In this document: in pieces, positions 8,705 through 17,400 of the stretch | Position numbering within the stretch: position 1 is the first letter of the stretch | Layout of the letters: each line of letters begins with the position of its first letter | DNA from: HGM04593 sp964485215 | GTDB taxonomy: Bacteria > Bacteroidota > Bacteroidia > Bacteroidales > Bacteroidaceae | Reading direction: 5' to 3' | Assembly: GCA_964485215.1 (NCBI GenBank) | Contig: CAZAIM010000015.1 | Span: 1-28,187, forward strand | Length of the DNA: 28,187 nucleotides | Program-made: the position numbers and the translations under genes | Notes under the pieces: generated by a model | Told to the model about the DNA's origin: nothing | Databases searched by the model: none | Seen by the model: the letters and a program-made list of their open reading frames with translations, nothing else

Positions 8705-9472
8705 ATGCCTATCAGCCCTGATGTTTTACAGAGAATTACAGCGATGAATCCTCAACGAGTGAAAAATATAGTAAGCTATATCTGGGACCAGATGGCCCGA
8801 GTCGGTGACAAGGATTACATTATCGGTAAGGTCGCAGGAGAGTATAGTGTTGACCGGGAACTTGCCGGTGCATTCTTCATGATTGCAGAGAGAGATTGCA
8901 AACGTTTTACACGCCCTTTTGCCCACGGTTATGGCTCTTGCAACGATGGCGCACACTCTTCAAATTACTCGTCATCTTCTTCAAAAGGCTCATCGTACTT
9001 CTATCAAGATATGACTCCGGCATATCAAATGACGACGTTTGTTGACAAAGCCGGTTCAGTATTTGTATATGTGCTGATGTTTTTGATACCGGTTTTCTTT
9101 ATCTGTTTCCTGTTTGCCTTTATGAACGGTAACGACAGTTCTTCTTATGCCGAAAAACCAGCAGCAAAAACGAGAATATACTCAGATGCAGGTTTAATGT
9201 CATACAACGAAAGTTTAATGTCGGACAAAATACAAAAAATAAATTTTCAGTCTCCAGTAAGCAGTGTCAGTGAAACTTTAAATAGAGTCAGAATATGTGA
9301 ACCCGTAAAAATCGCTTGGCCAAGAATCCGTACGCAAGCCGTTAATCCTGGCTACAAGGATGTAAAACGGCATTATCTCTACGCTAAAATAATGGAGGAA
9401 CCCTTGAGGATAGATTATTTGCAAATAGGTGATTTTGATTTACCGAGCCGTCTTTCCGAACTGCCAGACTGA
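8705..9472 (+). CDS. unrecognised single-span membrane protein
   Basis: I do not recognise a family for this 255-residue protein. Three parts are visible. Residues 1-75 are a soluble, probably helical region (a run containing 'VKNIVSYIWDQMARVGDKDY'). A Gly/Ser-rich linker follows at about 76-100. A single strong membrane span lies at about 117-141 ('VFVYVLMFLIPVFFICFLFA'), followed by a polar tail of about 110 residues. There is no signal peptide, so the N-terminal part is probably cytoplasmic. The gene stands alone, with the divergent hut operon upstream and the interrupted sensor gene convergent 17 nt downstream. The call that it is a real gene rests on its length, start context, promoter box and coherent membrane topology. 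Its function is unknown. Confidence 0.7.
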   Translation: MPISPDVLQRITAMNPQRVKNIVSYIWDQMARVGDKDYIIGKVAGEYSVDRELAGAFFMIAERDCKRFTRPFAHGYGSCNDGAHSSNYSSSSSKGSSYFYQDMTPAYQMTTFVDKAGSVFVYVLMFLIPVFFICFLFAFMNGNDSSSYAEKPAAKTRIYSDAGLMSYNESLMSDKIQKINFQSPVSSVSETLNRVRICEPVKIAWPRIRTQAVNPGYKDVKRHYLYAKIMEEPLRIDYLQIGDFDLPSRLSELPD

Positions 9473-9489
9473 TTCCTGCGGCAGTGTGC

Positions 9490-11229
9490 CTAAATATGCT
9501 TTATCTCTTTAAGAATCCTGATAATCTTTTTGCTGCTGTTTGCTGCTTTCAGTTCGGCAATAAGCCTTTCTGTTACAGAATTGCCGGTTCTTTCTCCTTC
9601 TGCAATCTCTTTCTGCCTGTTGAGTAAATAGGCTTCAATCTTCTGGCGTTTCTCTTCAGAAGTGATGTTGTCTATAACTTCGAGCAGTCCTTCTCTTGCG
9701 TCGGTCTTCTTTTTGTCGTTGAGGCGTTTCTCCATTTCGGCATTCTCAATAGCATTTTTCAGTTCCTCAGTTACACCATCGATATGCTGTATGTTTTTCA
9801 GCTCTGCCAGGTTGTTAAGTTCCCGGCTTATATATTTGCAGAATATTTCTGCGATGGCATCGTATGCTGTTCTTGCAAGGCTGTCGGGGTGCTTGTCGCC
9901 GTACTTGCGTATTGCAGAAAAGTTTCTGGCGATTTCCTGTTCTGCGATACTGCGCTCCTTGCGCATATCCTCTTTGCGGTCTGGGTCTTTCAAAAGAAGT
10001 TCTTGAATCTCCTTGTTCTCTATCTTTACTCCTGTAAGCAGCAACAGGACTATTTTTGCATTGTTGCTGCAATTACGGCAGTTGCTTGCCGACAAACCCA
10101 TAGTTCCGAACAACTCGAAATCGATGTTCTCCTCGACTATGGGTTTATAGAATGTCTTGATTGATTCGTTTATTTTTAGTGCAATTCCCTTATTATTGTT
10201 TTCGTATTCACTTATCTTTTCCTTAGCTTTCTCTACTTTGCTCAGTTCGTCATCTGTTGATTTGGCAATAATGCTTTCTTTCTCTTTTATATTGCTAAGA
10301 TTACAGTTATAATCTTCTGTAAGTTTGCATATCTCAAAATACTTCCTGCGCAAACCGGCCCTCAGCTCAAATGTTTTAATCGCAACCAGCAGGCTCCTCA
10401 TTTTCTTGGCATTGCCTTTTATGTTGTCAACCTCCAATAGAAGTTCCTTCCAGCGTTCTTTTATGCTCTTGAACCGGTTCTCATTTTTTATTTCTTTTTT
10501 TATTTTTTCGTCAAGTTCTTTTATCATTTTGTTTATATATTCCCTCGTGCTGTCACAATTGGCTTTGGAGCCGATGTTGTTCCACCGATTGCATAGCCTG
10601 CCAATGGTCTTGCTTTCAAATTCGTCAATTCTTTCGGGTGTCAGTTCTGCTGTCATTGTCTGGCCTTTGCGCAACAGCATGGTGCGCACATTCCTTACAG
10701 CCTCCTCTTCGCTTTTGCTTTCATACAGTTTCTTTACACATAGTGCCTCTGCGGACAACTCGTCAGTAAAGCCTTTGATTCTGGCAGAAGCAGACAGGAA
10801 ACTAATGATTCCCTCGATGCTTTCCCTGTTCTCCCTGTTCTGCTTTATCCAACAGTTGTTCCTCTCTATCTGACTGTTTACTTCGGTGAGCGACATGCTT
10901 TTTCCCGAATCTGCAATGAGCCTTACTGCCTGTCTGGTTCCCGTTTTCCATAGCAGCCTCTTCTGCTCTTCAAGCACTTTACGCGCCTTGCTATATCTCC
11001 TCCTCTCAAACCATCTGGAGATTAATGCTATGGCTATACAGAAAAGTATCAGGTCTTCGGCATACATCAAATATTCCAGGAAGTTTTCAAAGGCGACAGT
11101 CTCGAAGAGAAGGCTTTTGCCGTTCATCTGTGCCAATTCATCGGGGTTCCTGAAAAGGAATACTCCGCAGTCCGACCCTGCAATGATATCCCTGTTAACT
11201 GCTATTGTTGCTGCCGGGTTGAATTTCAC
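9490..11229 (-). CDS. C-terminal part of an interrupted propeller sensor: membrane span plus long coiled-coil region
   Basis: 579 codons if begun at the GTG at 11229-11227; the frame is open up to the TGA at 11353-11355, the stop of the upstream ORF in the same frame. The first residues ('AGSDCGVFLF') read as the last strands of a beta-propeller. They are followed by a span at about 51-71 ('DLILFCIAIALIS') and the basic stretch RWFERRR, predicting a cytoplasmic C-terminal side. Residues 75-350 are charged and heptad-like, consistent with coiled coil. Residues 390-433 ('ENKEIQELLLKDPDRKEDM' then RKERSIAEQEI) follow the spacing of LuxR-type helix-turn-helix domains (KEIxxLL...RxRxxxxL) in a degenerate form. 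There is no histidine kinase domain. I infer it is the distal part of a one-component membrane regulator. Translated alone, it would lack a signal peptide and most of its sensor. Confidence 0.6.
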   Translation of the reverse strand: MKFNPAATIAVNRDIIAGSDCGVFLFRNPDELAQMNGKSLLFETVAFENFLEYLMYAEDLILFCIAIALISRWFERRRYSKARKVLEEQKRLLWKTGTRQAVRLIADSGKSMSLTEVNSQIERNNCWIKQNRENRESIEGIISFLSASARIKGFTDELSAEALCVKKLYESKSEEEAVRNVRTMLLRKGQTMTAELTPERIDEFESKTIGRLCNRWNNIGSKANCDSTREYINKMIKELDEKIKKEIKNENRFKSIKERWKELLLEVDNIKGNAKKMRSLLVAIKTFELRAGLRRKYFEICKLTEDYNCNLSNIKEKESIIAKSTDDELSKVEKAKEKISEYENNNKGIALKINESIKTFYKPIVEENIDFELFGTMGLSASNCRNCSNNAKIVLLLLTGVKIENKEIQELLLKDPDRKEDMRKERSIAEQEIARNFSAIRKYGDKHPDSLARTAYDAIAEIFCKYISRELNNLAELKNIQHIDGVTEELKNAIENAEMEKRLNDKKKTDAREGLLEVIDNITSEEKRQKIEAYLLNRQKEIAEGERTGNSVTERLIAELKAANSSKKIIRILKEIKHI

Positions 11230-11352
11230 ATCTGTATAGTATTCTTCTCTACGGTTGCCGCTTGGAGAGAATAAGAACCGCGTAATGCCGAATTCGCCAA
11301 TGCCGTATATATGGTTCTCGTCGGTTATAACCAGACGGCGGTACCCGTCGGC

Positions 11353-11355
11353 TCA
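11353..11355 (-). other. in-frame TGA that splits the propeller sensor gene
   Basis: The 550-codon frame (stop here) and the 579-codon frame (9490-11229) share the same phase, and all 41 codons between them are open. The residues after the stop ('ADGYRRLVITDENHIYGIG') continue the propeller pattern. Removing this one codon restores a single frame of 1171 codons. Possible explanations are a recent nonsense mutation, an assembly error or readthrough. Confidence 0.85.
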
Positions 11356-13005
11356 TATCGAGTCGTTGCCGTCGGGCGTGTAGACGTAATGGTTGGTCAG
11401 CACATATGGCCTGTTGTCGCTTGCCGTGAATGCAATGTCGTTTATAAACTTGTACCGTGTTGACCCCTTGACAATCTCGAATTCCTTCCCTTTGCCACGG
11501 TACATGCCGTCGTTAAGGGTCGCAATCCAGGTCTCATCGCCGTTATGTTCAAAGAGGGTGATATAAGGGTCGTTGATGGTAGTTCCGCTATTCTTGTCTG
11601 TGTATAATTTGATTTCCTCTCCCATTGCAGCAGGGTCTATCGTTATGATGCTGTCGCGTATGCCGCACAGGAGCCCGCCTCTCCCGAAAGCAGTAACATC
11701 TTTGTCGAGATGCACCAAAGGAACAATGGAGGATACAGCCGTGATGGTGTTCCTGTAGTAATCACCTGTGATTCTGCTGTTGATTGTGTATGTATTATTG
11801 CTATTGTCTATGAAGTATATCTGTCCGTTGACAACCGAGAACTTCTCTATCTCGTATTCTTCGGGTATGTTGATTACATGCTGAATATTCGCTTCTTTGG
11901 TACCGATGTCGTTGCAGTTTGCCCGGAACACTCGTTTCCCAATGAGAAAATAGATGAATTCACCGTCTGCGGCGATTGTATGGGCGGCACCAATGCTGTT
12001 GAATATGTCGAGGTTGTATGCAATGCGGAACAATGCGTTGCCGGTTACAAGCAGCATGTTGTTCATGGATGGGATATTGGCAACAATGTTGCGGCATTCG
12101 GGTCTTGTCTCACGCCTCAGCTTCACCTTCTTGTACTCTTCGGGCTTGTCTATGTTCATGTCCTGAACAATTGACATATACTCCCTGTTTATGAAGCAGC
12201 TCATGCCTGTCTCTGGCACGTGGTGATAGAAATCGGCAGGATTTTCAAGGCTGATGCTCTTGAGGATATTCCCCTCTATGTCAATTATATACAGAACCTC
12301 CTCGCCGAGCGCGTATATTGCTTCATCGCGCAAGACGATGTTCTTGATGCGGCATTGCTCCCCGATAGCCTTTACTTTTCCTCCAGTAGCGGCTTGAAGA
12401 TCTACCCTCAGTACACCGTTGTCCGACGATGCGACAAGGTAACGGTTGCTGAATCTCTTTATGCCGCTTACAACGAACGGCCTTGATTTCTGCCAGCCTG
12501 CGTATGTCGTGTCGGGGTATATCAGTTCAAGCGTATCCCTGCCTTCTGGTATCATATAGAAACCATTGGATGTGCCGACAAATACCCCAGCCTTTTCCGG
12601 GTATATGTCGTAGGGTGAGTATTCCTGCCGGTTTTCCGGTATCTCGTAACCCTTCTGCATTATAATGCTGTCTCCATTCGTAAGGCAGCGGTAGAGGCCA
12701 ATGTTTCTTGTGCCTATCCATAACGTGCCGTCGCTCCTGAACCTATCCTTCACAACCCTGTATATGCGTTCATATTCAAAATCGGTATGCAGGGTGTCTA
12801 TATTGTTGCCGGCTGTGCAATAACGGTATATTGTACCATCTTCAGTACCAATGAAACAGTCACTCCCGTCAACCGTTATGCTCGATAGCTGTTCATTGAA
12901 GAAAATCTCACTTTCATTGATTCCTGCGTACTCTTCTTCCTTGCTACAGCCTGCGCATAGCATATGTAGGAGAATGAACGTTGGAATAAGAACTGGAATT
13001 TTCAT
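11353..13005 (-). CDS. N-terminal part of an interrupted sensor: exported beta-propeller protein
   Basis: 550 aa starting with a signal peptide ('MKIPVLIPTFILLH' then MLCAGCSKEEE). C20 could be a lipid attachment site, but the residue at -3 is Cys, so the lipobox is not canonical. The remainder is repeated beta-strand blades with two-component-regulator-propeller features such as 'GTLWIGTRNIGLYR', 'GVFVGTSNGFYMI' and 'RYLVASSDNGVLRVD'. Such propellers form the periplasmic sensor of Bacteroidetes hybrid two-component systems and related membrane regulators. The frame ends at a TGA inside the propeller, and the downstream ORF continues in the same frame with the last blade, a membrane span and a helical region. 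It is divergent from the SusCD-TlpA operon and has a good promoter, so I infer that it was the regulator of that locus. As it stands it would be a free or lipid-anchored periplasmic propeller. Confidence 0.72.
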   Translation of the reverse strand: MKIPVLIPTFILLHMLCAGCSKEEEYAGINESEIFFNEQLSSITVDGSDCFIGTEDGTIYRYCTAGNNIDTLHTDFEYERIYRVVKDRFRSDGTLWIGTRNIGLYRCLTNGDSIIMQKGYEIPENRQEYSPYDIYPEKAGVFVGTSNGFYMIPEGRDTLELIYPDTTYAGWQKSRPFVVSGIKRFSNRYLVASSDNGVLRVDLQAATGGKVKAIGEQCRIKNIVLRDEAIYALGEEVLYIIDIEGNILKSISLENPADFYHHVPETGMSCFINREYMSIVQDMNIDKPEEYKKVKLRRETRPECRNIVANIPSMNNMLLVTGNALFRIAYNLDIFNSIGAAHTIAADGEFIYFLIGKRVFRANCNDIGTKEANIQHVINIPEEYEIEKFSVVNGQIYFIDNSNNTYTINSRITGDYYRNTITAVSSIVPLVHLDKDVTAFGRGGLLCGIRDSIITIDPAAMGEEIKLYTDKNSGTTINDPYITLFEHNGDETWIATLNDGMYRGKGKEFEIVKGSTRYKFINDIAFTASDNRPYVLTNHYVYTPDGNDSI

Positions 13006-13040
13006 TATGTCCGGTGTTTTCTTGGGTAAGTTGCTTATTG

Positions 13041-13071
13041 CAAATATAATATAATGTTTTTAAATAACAAA
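13041..13071 (-). promoter_or_regulatory. promoter of the propeller sensor gene
   Basis: On the minus strand, -33 TTTG (13071-13068), a 19-bp spacer and -7 TATATTTG (13048-13041) give an exact match to the Bacteroidetes promoter. The -7 box ends 35 nt before the ATG at 13005. An intact promoter argues that the interruption of the gene is recent or tolerated. Confidence 0.72.
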
Positions 13072-13084
13072 TGGCGGTGTGCAT

Positions 13085-13184
13085 AATTGACAAACTGCTT
13101 CGTTGTCATCAATATTAAGGCTCAGTCGAGTACTTGGATACACTCCTTTCGCCTTAAATCTCAACGCCTTGTATTTTGTCAATT
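13085..13184. repeat. nested inverted repeats (about 100 nt) between divergent promoters
   Basis: Four complementary pairs are nested in register: AATTGACAAA (13085-13094) with TTTGTCAATT (13175-13184); CGTTG (13101-13105) with CAACG (13162-13166); TTAAGGC (13115-13121) with GCCTTAA (13151-13157); GAGT (13128-13131) with ACTC (13142-13145). This gives one long imperfect hairpin. A minus-strand -7-like box TAGGTTTG (13196-13189) lies just outside the right arm, so a transcript could begin there. It may be a small RNA, an operator or a decayed mobile-element end; I cannot tell which. Confidence 0.5.
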
Positions 13185-13198
13185 CTTACAAACCTAAA

Positions 13199-13234
13199 GG
13201 AGCTATGCCCAAAATTATATTTTGATACAGCTCC
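13199..13234. repeat. hairpin with two stacked inverted repeats
   Basis: GGAGCT (13199-13204) pairs with AGCTCC (13229-13234), and inside it CAAAAT (13210-13215) pairs with ATTTTG (13219-13224). It lies about 90 nt upstream of the SusCD-operon promoter and next to the larger nested repeat. A regulator binding site or the leader of an unannotated RNA are both possible. Confidence 0.4.
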
Positions 13235-13326
13235 CTCTGTCTTGGTCTGCCGCGGTAACGTTCAGTTCGGAATAAGTTACTGCAAACGGTTTTTAACATC
13301 TGTTTCAATGTTTTAAATGTCTCAAA

Positions 13327-13357
13327 TTTGTTTTTATATGCTTTTATAATATTTTTG
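13327..13357 (+). promoter_or_regulatory. promoter of the SusCD-TlpA operon
   Basis: TTTG (13327-13330), a 19-bp spacer and TATTTTTG (13350-13357) match the Bacteroidetes -33/-7 consensus exactly. The predicted transcript starts about 80 nt before the ATG at 13444, leaving a moderately long leader. It is the only full match I found in front of the operon. Confidence 0.7.
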
Positions 13358-13443
13358 TCTCGATTAATAGATGTTATTCTTTGTTAAGTTACATAAGAAT
13401 AATAAAGATAGCTGAAAGAAAGATTATAGAAAAAATTACAACT

Positions 13444-14412
13444 ATGAAAAAACGGTTTCTTTTTTTGCTGGTTTCGCTTCTTGCTCTTCCAAACATCCTT
13501 GTGGCGCAGCAGAAGACAACACTTAGTGCCAGAATCTATGGCTATAAGGGCGATATGGTCTATTTCGACTGTGTGCAGACACCGCTTATAGCGAAGGAGT
13601 TCCACACGAATCCTGGTGAGGAACATGTCTATAATTTCGAGTGCGACAATCTTGTGTGTCTCACGGTGAACGGGCGTACCAGTGTGCTGCTGCAGCCTGG
13701 TGACAGTCTGCATCTCGAAGTCAATTACGATGGCAAGAACATCAAGGTAGAGTATAGTGGCACTGAACGTGCCGTCAGCAACAACCGTCTGATGAAGAGT
13801 ATCGAGAACCTGAAGCGCAGTTTGCGCTACAAGAGCCAGCTTCTTGGCTGTGTAGCACTCGACATAAAGCCTAAGGAACGTATTGCCGACTCGCGCACAT
13901 TGCTCGAAAAGGCAATTGCTGTTATGGAGAAAAGCCAGGCGAGCCCCGAGGCAAAGAACTATGTGGCTTCAATGATTGACTATCAGGTTTATATGTCATT
14001 CATTGAATATCCTGTTATGTATGCCAGTGTAAGAGGTCTGCCTGTTGAAGAACAGGAGATAGGCGATTATTGGACAATCATGGACGGCTATGTTACAAGA
14101 ACCGACCCTGAATCGCTGAGTTCTCCTGAGTACGCAAGCCTTCTTATGCGTTACTGCTTCTATATGAATGAGAAAACGGCCAAGGAGAATGGCAAAGAGT
14201 ACACTATGCCTAAAGTTATGGAGGATATGTACGATGAGATAGCAGCTTATTATACCGGCGAGCAGCGCGACTTTCTGCTTTATACACTGTTGCGTAACTT
14301 TATAGTCAATGGCCAGGAAATAGAGAGAGCCGACAAACTCTATAAGGACTATCTCGACAAATACAATAGCAATGACCTCTACAAGGGTATTCTCGATATG
14401 CTCTTGCAATAA
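13444..14412 (+). CDS. exported DUF4369-like protein without thioredoxin domain, first gene of the SusCD-TlpA operon
   Basis: 322 aa from the ATG at 13444; this start gives a clean signal peptide ('MKKRFLFLLVSLLALPNILV', cleavage near AQQ), while the upstream TTG extension would bury it. Residues about 22-110 are a small beta-sandwich with the pattern of DUF4369 ('LSARIYGYKGDMVYFDC', 'VLLQPGDSLHLEVNYDG'). The remainder is a helical domain like the linker between DUF4369 and the thioredoxin fold in Bacteroidetes TlpA proteins. The protein stops exactly where that thioredoxin domain would begin. It is probably periplasmic or surface-associated. It sits 17 nt before susC, and three full-length relatives occur at the other end of the operon. 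A specific role is unknown; a binding or scaffold partner for the TlpA proteins is inference. Confidence 0.75.
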   Translation: MKKRFLFLLVSLLALPNILVAQQKTTLSARIYGYKGDMVYFDCVQTPLIAKEFHTNPGEEHVYNFECDNLVCLTVNGRTSVLLQPGDSLHLEVNYDGKNIKVEYSGTERAVSNNRLMKSIENLKRSLRYKSQLLGCVALDIKPKERIADSRTLLEKAIAVMEKSQASPEAKNYVASMIDYQVYMSFIEYPVMYASVRGLPVEEQEIGDYWTIMDGYVTRTDPESLSSPEYASLLMRYCFYMNEKTAKENGKEYTMPKVMEDMYDEIAAYYTGEQRDFLLYTLLRNFIVNGQEIERADKLYKDYLDKYNSNDLYKGILDMLLQ

Positions 14413-14429
14413 TCACAGAAACATATTTA

Positions 14430-17400
14430 ATGTCAATATTTATGGGAAAAGCTATATCTATACCAAAGTTTTTCTGTAAGATATTCACAGTTGTCATTCT
14501 GCTTGTATGCGGTATTGCAAGCGTTCAGGCACAGACACAGGGTGAATGGAAAGAAAAACCTGTTACGTTAAGGGTCAGCAACCAGCCGTTAGGCAAGGTT
14601 CTCGAAATGGTTGCTGAAGCTGCAAATGCAACGATAACTTTGCAGGATGTCTCTCTCTGGAACATAGACAGGCCTACAAGTATTGCCGTAAAGGAGAAAC
14701 CGCTCGATAAGGTTCTTGGCGAATTGGTGGGCGACCAGAATGTAGTAATACGCTATGAAGGCGAGAACCAGATAATTCTAGAACCGGACAGGTACAGCGA
14801 ACAGTCGAATGACGGGCTTAATGTCTCCGGACAGGTACTCGATAAGGATACTCAGGAACCGCTTGTCGGCGCGACAGTGCTCATAACTGACGGTCTCGGC
14901 AAGGATAAAGGTGCGCGAGGCTGCATAACCGACCTTGACGGCAAGTTCAGTCTGCGGCTCAATAGAAAGGAATCGCTCAGTATCTCCTATGTAGGATACG
15001 AGACCGTGTCGAAACAGATATTGAAGAACGCAAATAATCTTGTCATAGAACTGAAGCCCAGTATAGAGTTCGACGAGGTTGTCATCACCGGTTTAAGCCG
15101 CCGCAGCAAGGATAGCTTTACCGGAAACTATGTAGAGGTAAAAGGTGACGATTTAAGGAAGATGAACCCCACCAATATATTGAAGAGCTTGCAGTTCTTT
15201 GACCCCAGTTTCAAGATTATAGAAAATAACAGAACCGGTTCCGACCCGAATGCAGAGCCCGACTTCCAAATCCGCGGCGACCAGTCTTTGGGTTCAAAAT
15301 CGATGAACAGCATGGACCTTATGCTCGATAATGTGTCAAGCCGTCCGAATACCCCTTTGTTCGTGCTCGACGGTTTCATTGTTCCGATGAGCAGGATATT
15401 GGACCTTGACCCGGAACGTGTCGAGAACATTACGATACTTAAAGACGCTGCTGCAACATCTGTCTATGGCTCGCGTGCCGCAAACGGTGTGGTTGTAGTT
15501 GAGACAAAGGTCGCTCCTGACGGCGCACTGTCGGTCTCTTACAACGGAACAGTGACAATACAGACCCCCGACCTCACAGACTATAATATGATGGATGCCG
15601 CAACAAAGCTCGACACCGAGTGGAGAGCCGGGCTCTATAATCCCAATAATGCGGCTCAGATGAACCTGTACAATCAGTACAAGCGCAATGTGCTTGGCGG
15701 TGTCGACACCTATTGGCTTTCAAAGCCGTTGCGCACGGCAGTCCAGCACCGGCATTCGGCAAGCGTAGCCGGTGGTACCGATGTCTTCCGTTACAGCCTT
15801 GACATAAATGCTGCGATGCAGCCCGGTGTGATGAAGGAATCGGAAAGCCAGACGAAGGGCGTGAATTTCAATATGACATACCTTAAGGAGAAATTCACCC
15901 TTCGGGCCAATGTGAGCCTTTCGGAGTCGGACAGCAAGAATTCGCCCTATGGCTCCTTCTCGCAATATACAAGGCTTAATCCTTATTATATCCCCGAGGA
16001 TGCCAACGGCAAGCAGCAGAAGGTACTCGACAACAACACGGTAAGCGGACAGAGCAAGATTATTACCAATCCGCTCTATGATGCTACTGTAGGGATAAAG
16101 GATATGACAAACAGCCTTAACGTTACAACAAGCCTCAGCCTGGAGTATATGATACTGAAGAATCTGCGCATTACAGAGCAGTTCTCTTATTCAAGAGGAA
16201 TGGCCGGCAGCGACAAGTTCCTGCCTGCCGACCACACAAGCTTTGAGCTTGAGGATGATCTCACACGCAAGGGCAGCTATTACAAGAGTACCGGCAACAT
16301 GTCATCGTGGTCGAGCAACCTAGGACTCAATTATAACCTTGTCCTTAACAAGCATCTGTTCAGCATGTTTGCAAACTGGACAATAAGCGAGGACAGGAAT
16401 GATTATGTGAACCTGTCGGCAACAGGCTATCCCGACCCGCATATGGATGACTTCATCTTCGGCAACAAAATGGAGACGAACATGAGCAACATTGGCAGTG
16501 AGAACATTTCCCGTTCCATCGGGCTGATAGGTCAGTTCTCCTACAGTTACGACAACCGTTACTCTCTTGATTTCAACCTCAGCGGTGAAGCTTCGTCACG
16601 GTATGCCAAGCACGAGCTTGTGCCGTTCTGGTCGGTCGGCGGCCGTTGGAATGCCCATAATGAGAAGTGGCTGCAGGGGTATCTGTCGAATCTTGTCTTC
16701 CGTGCAAGCTACGGAGTGACCGGCGAACAGAACTTCAGCCCGTCCGATGCAATAGAATACTATACCTTCTCCGGCACAATGCGCCCCTACCAGTCGTTCC
16801 CGGTTCTTGGTGCCCTGTTGAGCGGGCTCAACAATACGGAACTTGGTTGGGCAAAGACGTATAATACAAGCCTTTCTGTCGACTTCGGATTCTGGAAGAA
16901 CCGCGTAAATGTCACATTTAACTACTATAACAACATAACCAAGGAGTTGCTGACGAACTATGACCTGGCTCCTTCAACCGGTTTCTCCTCAATGGTAATG
17001 AATGCCGGAGAATTGCAGAACAGGGGCTTTGATTTGTCTATGAACATTATTGCAGTACAGAATCTGCGCAAGCAGTTCTTCTGGACAGTCAGTGCCAACG
17101 CCAACAGCAACAGGAATAAGATACGCAAACTCTCCGATTACCTCAAGAAGGTCAACGAGGAGCAGATGAAGTCGGCCGATGCGCCATTGCCACAGTACCG
17201 TGAGGGTGAGTCAACCACAACGCTCTATGTGGTGCGTTCATTGGGCGTTGACCCTGTTACCGGCAAGGAGGTCTACCTGAAGCGTGATGGAACAAAGACA
17301 TTCGTGTGGAACGCCAATGACAAGGTTCCGGTAGGAGATACCAACCCAAAGGTCAGCGGAACAGTATCTACCAGCATAAACTGGAAAGACCTTTCCTGTA

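Noticed and set aside
9461..9484. CTGCC/GGCAG inverted repeat as a shared terminator for the convergent genes
   Set aside because: Only 5 bp, large loop and no T-run on either strand.
11353..11355. TGA read as an amino acid through an altered genetic code
   Set aside because: Several intact genes in the window end in TGA (for example at 9470-9472, 20681-20683 and 23567-23569), so TGA is a normal stop here.
13381..13443. TTG-started N-terminal extension of the first operon gene
   Set aside because: It would place 21 residues before a clean signal peptide and begins close to the predicted transcript start; the ATG at 13444 is preferred.
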